Part shown: one piece after another, positions 49,436-61,400 of the stretch
How the letters are laid out: each line of letters begins with the position of its first letter
Numbering within the stretch: the first letter of the stretch is position 1
Source of the DNA: Anoplolepis gracilipes
Taxonomy: Eukaryota > Arthropoda > Insecta > Hymenoptera > Formicidae
Direction: 5' to 3'
Assembly: GCF_047496725.1 (NCBI RefSeq)
Contig: NC_132982.1
Location: forward strand, 8,387,001-8,451,000
Length of the DNA stretch: 64,000 nucleotides
The notes under the pieces: model-generated
Database searches by the model: none
Told to the model about the DNA's origin: nothing
What the model saw: the letters and a program-made list of their open reading frames with translations, nothing else
Made by a program: the position numbers and the translations under genes

Positions 49436-52400
49436 GTGTGTGTGTGGTTTTAACACAAGTTTTGAAAGGAGAAGGCTATATATGTGAATTTTACTTCTAC
49501 TCTTCTCGAATAACATTCCATTTACAACATACGTGCACGAGCGGTTCGTGTTGTTGTCGATCGATGTAAAAGTGAATGCTCTTACCGGGTCTGGATGTAG
49601 TGTTGCATGTCGTGTTGGACGCCAAAATTCCAAGTGCCACGGCCAAAGCGACACACAAGAGGAACCCGGAAACGGCTATCACCGTTAACCCGCGTTCCAA
49701 ACCGGACCGCCTCTTCCACCATGTCGGATTTCTGCGAAATAATAAAATAATAAAATAAAGTGAAAGAGAGAAAAGACGTATAATGAAAATTAAATTGTAC
49801 AAGAAGCGTATTATGAAGATGTTTTAAAAATATTCATGTAAAAATTACGATCAATTTTATTTATTTATTTATTTATTTATACGATAATTTCGTCTTTTTT
49901 CTTATCATATTTTGCAACATTGTTTTGCATTTATAACAGGTTTATTTATAATATTCATATTCGTGATTACGCTTCGTGTAAAGTTAAAGGGAAAGGATCT
50001 ATTTCTCTTATTCCACACTCAGCAAATAGGTCTCTGACGATTATATAATTATTGTAGTTGCATGCAAGGTACTCTTGTGACTTGATTGCTTGTTTAATAA
50101 ATAACATGATTTACAAGCTGTTTTCTTCTGTTATAATGGCAAAACCTTTTCTGCAATCTTTATAGCAATTCCAGTAATAATGTCTGAAAAATATTTTTTT
50201 CAAATTGATTTCATACGAAACGATATTGGTGATCTTTGTAATTTTTTCACGCATATTCTATATATGCGTGAAAAAATGCATAGATAATATATATTACTAT
50301 ATTAAATGCATACATCACTGTATGGTAATTTGATATACTATACATCATAAAAAATATACCAACATGCAAGAAATATACCAACTGTCATTATTTCCATAAT
50401 AAAAATGACGAGTTATAAATACCAACAATTATTTCTTATTATTGAATCAATTACAATGTCCTGTGCAAAGAGTGTCACAGTGTGTGTATTTAAATGTGTG
50501 CATTCCTTTTTTAATCTTTGATTAGATTCGATCTCCGCGTTATTATATACATAGCGTGAACGAAGTATGCAGTAAAATGTTACTCAGGTCCCTCATGGCA
50601 CGTGTACCATTAAGGGCGTCGGAATTTATATGGATCGCTTTTCCTCGCCGACGAGAGAACTTACTGTCTTTTTGCGGCGCGCAATTCGCGCAGCGAGCGA
50701 AAGGCGAATCGCGAGCCAAGATTTTTATCTCCGTATCAAACGTCATTTCTGCATTTTATTTTTACGATCATCTCGCGCGAGAGAGATTGCGCGGTGCATT
50801 AAGTTCCTCGCATAATCGTTTACCGAGAGATGATAGGAAACATACGCTGAAATCGAGCGCATGCAAGATTTTTTTGCAATGCTTTATTGCGTTATCTTTT
50901 AGTTATGTTTTTTCTTTCCAATTTATTGTCAAAACACTGTGCGATGGAAAATTTTTCAGCAATTTTGAGATAAAATAATTTTCGTAATAGTAGTAAACAT
51001 GCATTTTTCAAATTTTCACTACCAGTCGAATTTATTTTCTCAATCTCTATTCTTTTTTTAATTCTGAAGGATTTTAATAAGTTATTTATTTTATAGAAAC
51101 ATTATATTATGTGGAGCTCAGTTTGTACTTAAAATAGATAATAAACGAACAGTTTTCCACTACATTAGATTTAAAAGAGCTTTTGGCAAAATTATAGATT
51201 AAATACAATTTCGAATATGATCTGAATGTTTAAAATATTTAAGTAGATGTTAGATTGAACATTGAGATCTAAAAGGAAGAAATTTCGAGCCTGGAATGAT
51301 AATGCTAATTTTATCTTCGTATTTTTTCTTGTATCGCAACAGGATGGATTGCGCGAAGCTTTATTCGCTGATGATGAAATAATAATTAATTAGAAACGAT
51401 TTACGCTTTAACCACTAAAAAAGCCTTTTGTAATCATTTATTATTTCTTATTTTTCTATTACATGATGCGGAACGATGATTTATGTCACACCTTTGCTGT
51501 TTCATCGTGGTTTTCATTTCTCCTTAGATCATAATTGAAATCGAGATTGTATAGAAAAATCGTGAAAAGGAGAACTGATGATAATAAAAAAGAGCAATAA
51601 TCAACTGCATTCATATAGAAAATAATCGGTATGCAATAGATAGTACAATTATTGACTCTTGTTTTTATTTCGTAAGACAAATGTACCTTCGCTTATGCAC
51701 AAGTGCATCGAATACCAGGTACTTAGATTAATAGAGAAGCACATAACACAGCTAATGGCACGCATAATGCAACGACGAGTGTATTGACCTCATTGAGACG
51801 GAGATATCACACACTTACGTCGCATCCTCGATCGTGTAATGTGTAATATCGGAGTCAGTGCCACGCGTTTATATCTAACATGTAACCTTGACCCTGACAG
51901 CACAGATTTCGATATTATACATTGCGCTATTTTTATGTGACGATCAGAGATAAACTGAAACTTTGATGTTAATAATCATTTTCGCGTATAATTTTTACGG
52001 ATTTTGTGCAGTTAAATTCTCCTTTCAAGAGAAATATTAAAGAGGAAAGACCAAATCAAGAGACGTTTCTTGTGAATCGATATATATCTTAAGTTGCACA
52101 CTTTATTTTAAAAAGGTTTCTTTACATATTATATGTGTCCTACGTATTGTTTATTCTGCACATATCTTGAAAAAACATAAAATTTAATTTTAGATTCAAT
52201 TAATCAAATATAATTTTGATAAAATTTTTATAATTACGGCAAAATGCAAAAATTAGTAATGCACAATTTAAACTTTTACGCACACGCAGTATATTTCATA
52301 CTCATCAAAAGATTGTGTGTATATTTGTTGCTCATTTATATCTTAAATGAGTTTTTATATTAAAAAATTTGTATTTATATTTTTTTGAAGATTTCTTCAA

Positions 52401-55400
52401 CAAAGGTTTTGTCAAGAAGATGATTCTTTCTTCTGTTTTTAACAAATTAAATAATTCGTATAATATTAATAACAAAATAACATGTTGTTTACATGTTATT
52501 TTACATATTTATACAGATTTATAAATCTTTTATTTTTTTATTTTAACATATTTTTTACCCCAATGTTTCTATAATTTTTAATAGATACAACTAATTTTTT
52601 CGATTTCAGTTTTTATTCGCTTTTAAAGGTTTAGAAGTTTTAGACAGTATTATCAAAATTGTAATATAAAATCTTATAGAGAACAATGTAATATTTGTAC
52701 CAATTTTTATTTGAAACTTTTAGCAAGAAATCCTGAGGATTAATTCTGTAACTTTTAACCCTGTCCTTATGTTTTGTTGCAACTATTAAACAATATAAAA
52801 AATCGCAATGATACATAACGACAACGTTAAAAGTTTCAGAATAAGAAACAGAATGCTATACTAATTTGATATCTTTCCTTTACTTTTTTTCTAACAAATT
52901 CAGTTTGAATGAAAAAAATGGAAAGGTTGCGAGTAATTTTTTCGTTATCAGGCTTTATTGTTCAATCGTTATTACGTATTCATGTCAATGCTTGAAAATA
53001 ACTGTGCATTGAAGTATCAATAATATAGCGAAAGGCCGTGGAAAACGGATAGGATATGATTATCCTCCGATTTTGCGGTATTTACCTCCCGGGGATCAGC
53101 GAGAGATTGCAGTCTATATTCCATACCTATTTGTCGCACCACTAACCAAGCAATCAAGTCGCATCGCCGGATCGCGATGGATTGATCGACGATATGCGAA
53201 ATTGACGTACATAGAGGATCATATCTGCATCGTGATCGAGCAATCTTAGTAACATTGTAACTTATCTCGAAGCAAACTTAACGATTTAACATAACTCATT
53301 TAATCGTAATTGTTGATAAAAAATGCAGTATAAATATTTGATACTTTTAACCCTTATTCCGTACTGATGGATCATTTTTGTCTGTGATTTTTCTAACAAC
53401 GTCAATTTCTCGAAAACAAATAATCATAAAATAATATATTTAAGTAAATTATTTTTCAAATTTATTATTTTAGTCTTTATTTAGAATGTTCAAAGAAGGT
53501 ATATACATTTTTTAAAAGCACTTTTACATATTAATAAACTTATCGAAAATACGCTGACCCACCTGTACAGTTAGAAGGTGATACAGGCCAAAAATAACAA
53601 TACGGAGTAAGAGTTAATTGATATTATATTTAGCCCGAATGATGTAGTATAGATTTTTTAATTAATATAGCATATATTAAAAATCGTTTTATGATGTTCT
53701 AAAACCGCTTCGTACTGTAACTCTTTCTTAAATTAAAAAAAAAAGAATTTATATTTCAAAGAAGGATAAGTTTTCGAAAATCTTGCAAGATAAAAGTGAT
53801 AATCAACAGGTAAAATGTGTAAGGCATTATGATACGAGGTATAATTATTTCCCCAGACACGTGCGAGCACGTGCATTTTTACGAATGATATCACCTGACG
53901 GAATGAACGAACGTGCGAATAAGCATATTTTTAGCGATCTTGTGATAAATTTTCGCCGCAATCACTCGCTCGTAATTTCCATACGAAGTACCGTTGATTC
54001 TTCAAGTTATATATAATATTTTCTGTCCCTCGATTTCGCAGTTTTATAAAGAAAATAGTATATTTTCAATAAAGAAAGCTAATTAAAATATTTTCGAAAA
54101 AATAAATCCATTAAATTCATTAAATGAGATTATTTTATCTATAGACATGTTCATAATGTTTTTTTTATATTTTCCAAAAAGTATATAAAGATTCTTTTTT
54201 TTTTTTTCAAGACTATTCTTTCTGAAAGGATCAATTTCCATTCTGTTCGGGTAATTGGCAGCGCGAATCGATCTCCCAGTCTCTCGTCCTTGGGAAATCG
54301 ATTTGCGCGATACGGGTGTTGTTATCGGGAACACACCGTTGTCCTCCATCGAGCTCGCTGTTCTCTTGGATACGTTTGCCGGTGAACAGTGCGTTTCGAT
54401 AGAGTAACGCGACCACGAAACTGTGTCGCGCTGGGTCCGACAGAAAGGCGAGGCGCGAGCTGCATCATAATGAAGAGACGCATGAGCGAGCAGACTAGCA
54501 TCGCCTTCACGTGCCGTGACCTGGCGCCTCTTAATTGTCTCTTCCTGACCCTTTTCCTTACAAACGTGTAGAGTATATCGTGTATATCACAGCATTGCTA
54601 TGCTATTAAAAATACAATGTCAAGATATCTGGATGTAGGAGCGAATAATAGAGAACGTCAACGTGAAATTATGCCATGATGTGTTTATTTTTCTAATTGT
54701 ATAAATTATCTTTTTTCTTTTAGAAATGAGGACATGATACTGCTAAGTAATACTCTGATATTGGCTAATGGTAGGATTGGCTAGGATTAACGGTCGACAC
54801 CTTTTAATAATAATCGCTGCAATTTTCTGAGATGACTCCTAATTTTCTCTTTAGGAGAAATTTTATAAAACGTTAGATCTATTTAATGTTAACAAAAAGG
54901 TAAACGTACATCCTTAAAATGTATTATTATGTATGTTGTAGACTGATATTTTATCAATAAGCTATTATTACTTAAGATATGGATTATTCAGATTATGTGT
55001 ACTCTGTAATTTTCTCGTAATCTCTCTCAGGTTTAAATTCTATATGATTGTTCATTTCATTATCTCGAATGTATTTTCGACATGGTGACTTGTTATCTTT
55101 ATGACTCGTTTTAAATTAGTCGTAACTATTTTCGCGGTTCGTTCATCTTTCCACACGTGTGTTTCATTTCTTGGCTCCGTTCACACTCGCGACATCGCAC
55201 GATTTCTCGTGGGCAGTTCTGATGATGGTAAATTTTCCAATTCTCGTAAATTACACGATAACACACTGAGCTGGACGGTGTATTATAATGCATGCGATAA
55301 CCAATCGTTGGAGAGTTGTTCGTTAGATTAGCACGTTCCTTAGATGTACATATAGGAATGTGTAATTCATTTCTTACGAGCGATAGGAAACACAACAATA

Positions 55401-58400
55401 CGTTATAAAACTTTTTAAAATCAACTATTATAATTCTAAATTATAATATATAGAGATACTTATTTATAAATAATTTAATATTTAATGTTGTTCATTAAGA
55501 ACAAAGTTTTCAAATATAAAATAAAAATATGTAAATAATAAAATAATTAAAATTTTATAAAAAAATAATTACAAGAGAAAAAATTTGCATATTTAGCAAA
55601 TATTTTTATATAAATATTTAAAAATAAATTTAGTGTATTATTTTTGTATATTTTTTTCAGAATAAAGGAAAACATATCAAGTAATAATATAAGTAAAAAA
55701 AAAAAATAAAAAATTCTACACTTAAAGTATTGCTACACTATTTTCAACGAAAAAATGTCAGGCAAACGAGAAATATTGGTGAGCCCAAAAATTTAGTATC
55801 TCTCTGCAGGTACGCCATACCATCCGTAAACATTTTTAACGGGATAGTATGTGAGGTGTCCTTTTGACAGGCGAGAAGTGTACATCGTTTGAGCTTTCGC
55901 GTGTTTTCGATATTCCCGTTGTACCACAACGAGGTCGCCCCGAGGCCAGTTTGAGTGGTCACGGGACAACGATGACGATAGTAACGATAACTATGACGAT
56001 GTAACAGTAAATTTTCACGTCGGAGAAGATCATGCGAGGAAATTTAAGTCGAGTCGTGAGGTTTTTATTCGCAATTTTGGACCCAATCATCGAATTATAA
56101 CAATTGGCGTGTAGATTAACGTATAACTCTTCTGTCTTTCAATCGACCTTTGCAAATTCGACTTGCGTAAAACTGCAAGAGCTGAAAGAGGAAGACCTTC
56201 TTTAACTTTGCTTAAATTAATTCCGATTCTCATTGTTGACATATGTCATGGATGTCTCCAAACAAGTTTGAAATAGCATTCAATTTATGAATATATTATT
56301 TGTCTTTCGAATACTGAAAGTTCCAAACATATTTTTTCAATTGTTACGGCGTTGATGGTTGACGTATGTTCCAAGAATTATTATTTATTTTGAATTTTTA
56401 GTTTAAATTACATACATAACATAACATATATTGTGTATATATAATGTTTTTTTCTATATATATTTTTCTCTTGATAGAATTATTTTTGTTACATCTAATT
56501 ATTATTAAAACTTTAGGCAAATAGAAACTATATATGTATATAATGTATAATATTTATATAAGTATACATGTTAAATTCTGTAAAATTAATGAAAGTCGAA
56601 TGTCGCATGTAGCTTTTCTTTTTCTCTATTTAATTTTATTAAATTATCCCGTTAAATTTGCTTGTATGAGTTTAAATTGAAGTATTTCCTATAAACATAA
56701 TGTTTTAAAACATATATTTCAACAGATAGGCAAATTGGGGACAAAACAATTTGAGATTGTTTTGTTAAGATATCGTTTCTCATAGAAAATAACTGTTAAT
56801 AAATATTAATAAAATAGTCGATTATTAGTCAGATCAATTGCGCAGAAAAGGAATATGAAATGTAAATATGAAATTTCGTCATGTAATCTCGATTACAGTC
56901 AACATTAATGTCAATGACAAGAGATGCAAAAAACAATCGTGATAATATTACTTTTTGTGTTCCAATTTATTGAGAAGAACATTTTAATTTTGTATCTATA
57001 ATTAATAATTAATAACCTATGAGAAAAAACTTTTATTTTTGTAAATAAACTTTTAATAAGTTTTTAGTAAATAAATAATATTCTGAACAGATTTGAACAC
57101 TAATATGTACATATATAAATAAATTACTAAAGTTTAATACTACATAAAGCTAAATTTGGAATATTGATTATTTTTAAATCATAAAGTTATGTATTTTGCC
57201 ATTTATAATTTTTCATTACGTGAAAATAATACTCAGTTTTTACGAGAAAGATTTTCTTCGTAAGAAGAGAACATAAATGATTTCGAATAAATTAGATCTC
57301 ATTTAGATTTTTAATATCTTTTACAAGATAATTTTTTATATAAAAAAATATATCAGTGCTTGAAACAAACAATAAGAATTAATAGAAATTTTATGTTTGC
57401 ATTTGAAATTATAATGTACAAAGATTTTTAACATTCTTTCGTTAAGAATGATTTTTTCTTGAAATTTTTGTTGGAATTTCATAAATGAAATGAGGTTAAA
57501 AAAACATAAATATCTATGCAGCTATCATTATGGCATGGTAGGGTTTTAAGAAGAACAGATAAAAGGATTTATCTTAATCACATGCTTCTCTTTTTAATCT
57601 ACTTCTCTAGTCACCGTGTTCCGTGTAGATAATGTGTGTGATAAGCGACAAAAATAATGACTTGATAGGACGAAATACCAACTTTAAAATTATTGCTGGA
57701 TTACTCATATTTCTCGTTTATCTGTTTAACTCTCTTACTATCATATAAAAATGCTACCCTACTTTTACCCTTCATGTCGAGGTCAGGTATTTATTTGATT
57801 AGTAATCACATTTGATAAAGCACGTTTCTTGAATACATGAAAAATCAATTACAGTGTACAATCTTGTTATTAAATATGCAGCCATTTAAAAATATAATTT
57901 AATGTAACTTTTAATAATATTTTTTTATTTGACAATTAAATTAAATGTTTATAACGCTATTATTTTAAAGATCGTTATTAGGAACGGAAATTTGTTATTT
58001 ATTATTTCAATAAAATTAATTATCACTTTATCAAGCAGAATAAAAAAACATTGTTTTATATTTGTACATATTTAGATGAAATACAAGTACAATTTTTTGT
58101 TGAAGTATATTAATCAGAACAAGAAATTTTTAAAATAAAAATCTTAATAAATTAATATTTTATGATAAATTCGCTCACTTGTGTGTGGTATCACATCGTG
58201 ATATATATGATGACGATATAAACAACAGTTTTATAATTGCATGATAATTGTATGTAATAAAATGCTACACTTTCCCCTTTCTCTTCCGTTGTAATCTTAT
58301 ATAACGGATACATGGGAAATATACCGTTCTTTTTCTTAGAAACTAATAGGTGTAAGTATAATAAATATTTATAAATATATTTAACAAAATATAATATGAA

Positions 58401-61400
58401 GAAACGTATTGGCTCTTGTTGAACTCCGCAATAAAACGCAGTAGCGAGATAGTGTCAATAGTGCAGTAAATAGCTTATTAAACGCGAGATAAAGAATATA
58501 ATCGTTAAATATTTATCGAATCACATTTTTCATATTTTTTCTTATGGTAGTTAAGAATTTTAAATAGACAATCATGCATATACGATTTGTGGAATATCTA
58601 AATTGTATCTTAATTGTATCTCTTAATTGTATCTTTGTAAAAAAATTTCTCTCTCTCTCTCTCTTATATGTTCTTATATGTTTTTGTCAATATATTTGTA
58701 TAAAGAGAAAACTTTTTTCATTATTCTTGTCGTGTAGCAAAATTTATACTAGAACAAAAAAAAATAAAGTTACTTGGAAAAAGAAATTTTTACGCACATT
58801 TAGAGAGTTAAAAATGTTGAAAATATGTATAAACAAGTGTGTACAACACGTATTTAAATTATTACAATAGATACTACAGTGTTTGAAATTATGTATTGTA
58901 TTATCTTAAAATTAGCGATATGCAAAAAAAGAGAAAGAGAGCTCACAATAGGTTTCATGAAGGCAGTTTTTCGTGTTATGTCAATAACAATGTGATGTGC
59001 GTGATTATGTTAATTATTCACTACATCATGGCATTATTTGACGTGTAATAAGCTTAATAGCATTTAATTGCAAATAATTTTCCATCCACGTGCAGTATTT
59101 GCATAATAAATTCTAAATTTATTATTTCTCGGGTCAATTGTAAAATAAAGTATATATCAAAGCGGTATATTCGAAGACGCAAAAAGCAAATATCGTGATT
59201 CCACAATATAAATAAAGTAAAATACAAGGTTATGTTGCGATTGCGAAAATTGTTTAGATATTGGACCCTCGTTTTATCGTTATGTAACTTGTAATGATAA
59301 TAATACAAAGAAATATTTTATGCGTATGTAAAATTAAAGAAATCTTATATAACTAACTTATAGTTGCAAAACAATAATAAAGATAACAATAACAATCTCA
59401 AAGATTTATTAGAAACACATCACATATGCTTCACAAGTAGATATGATAAATTATATTATATGAAATTTTATCATTCTTTTAATATAAATTTTTTCATAGA
59501 TTCCTTGACAAAATTTTTGCATGTAATTTACATCCATCTAAGGAATTTTTTTAAACGTGTTACGAACGCGGACAAGAAAAAAACACGTGCATCGTACAAA
59601 ATGTATTGCCAAGTTTACACTTCCGTAAAATCAATTTATTACGGGTCGGTTTATTCATGAGAATGTTAAACGGGATCGTGTTCCATCGCACGAATTTTAC
59701 ATACATATTACATCGCGATGGCTCGGCTGTCGTAACGCTGTAATAACTCGGGGGATAAACGTTTGTAAACTTACACCATGAACCATAAACGCGTTCAATG
59801 TACCTCGCGAGAAACTTTCACAAATCGTTCGAGCGAGTTCAATACAAGTTTGCGTTATTTCGCACGTTTTATTATATGACACACGATGCTTTATCATCTT
59901 ACTCAGCATACTGATTGACTTCTTTATAAAAAAAATTTCCATTTAATAAGAAAATCATTAATTATAATATATCATATATAATAATTTCCACAATAATTAT
60001 ATATATATAACTATATATTTATGCGTGTGCGTGTATTTATTATATGTATACTTTTATCATTTTTTAAACATTTTGAGGCATGTTTGTCTAATTTGTGCAA
60101 TAAAGATTATAAATGGATACATACACAATATTCTGCATTAATTTATTTTTGTTTTTCACTCTTCCAGAGAATGATAAACATTTAAAAATCAATCAAATCT
60201 ATTATTATTTATTTGCTTACATAATTTAACATAACGTTACATTAAAAACACATTTAAACACTTTTCAAATTTACACATCTCTCTCCTCTTCTCTCTTTCT
60301 CTCTGTTTTATTATTATTTATAAATGATTTATAAACAGATTAAAATGTGTTTTTATTTTATGTTTGGTATTTTTGACTAAATCATTATATTCTTGCCTTA
60401 TTATAAAAAAATTTTAATATTTAATGTACCAGTTGACTTTTAAAGTTAAATGTCAAAATCATACGTTTATACCAGTTTGAGAATATCATTTGCAATATGC
60501 AAATTATTTTAGCATCCTATAGTATATAACATTTTATTATTGACTTACTTTTTTTCATCCTAGAATGATGGATAGACTATAACTATAGCTCGCATAATTT
60601 GTTAGGCGTCTGCTAAAAGCATTAACAAAAACGTGAATTATTATTGTAAATTATTATGGTACATTGGAGAATACACATGTATAAATACACATCGACATAT
60701 ATGATCGACATGTTTGATGTATTTATTATTTAGTTTTATGAAATATGTGCAGTCGTACTTGTCTGACAAGTGTCACAGTTAAATATAATTAAGCTTCTTT
60801 GCAACAGAATGCAGTTGCGTGTGCGAAAGTTCTTGTTTCTGAGTCGCAGGAATATTATCTGTTACGCTATTTGAATTTCCATATCTCTTTGCAATAACCA
60901 GACTTTTTTTTTAACCTGACGTTATTGTTCAAACGAGACATATGGCAAAATAAGAAATATGTATATACATAATGTACATCCATTATACAAAAGAACAAGG
61001 AGAAACATTGAGATACGTAATTGTGCTAATATTTATTAGCTGAATTTAAGGGAGAAAGACGAATATTTTTCTCAGAGAATAAAATTTTTTTCTGCCAATT
61101 GTTTATCTTCTCTTTTTTATTCCTCCATGCGGCGCAATGGCTGGCCGACTTTCATTGTAACATCAACGCCTGGTACGTTTTATCACCGGCTGTCCCGTGC
61201 ATTGAAATCGCGAGATTTCTCTTGTTGCGCTAAAGCGCTGCGCGCTCTTTCGTTTGCCTACTAAAACGCATTAAATAGAATCGCGTATGTCGATACCATG
61301 ATTTGTCACAGTAGGCGATAAATGAACGTGGCCTAGATTCAACCACAGATGTAACATTATTATGAATACAATACTTAATTAATAAAGAAAAAAAAATCAG

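Larger units (their letters stand above)
46341..49585. other. Intron 2 of the neprilysin-like gene
   Basis: 3.2 kb, AT-rich, with the 84-bp direct repeat, the possible THAP relic, a CT-rich patch near 48,180 and the (TG)n tract. No other exon is recognised. Confidence 0.7.

Noticed and set aside
49732..49802. Extension of neprilysin exon 2 upstream in the same open frame
   Set aside because: The extra residues are a hydrophobic stretch unlike the family's cytosolic tail, and a good acceptor (tatttcgcag) sits exactly where similarity begins.
50556..50978. 140-codon open frame in the neprilysin intron
   Set aside because: No family resemblance; it covers a GC-richer block and then AT-rich sequence with no change in coding character. 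Likely chance.
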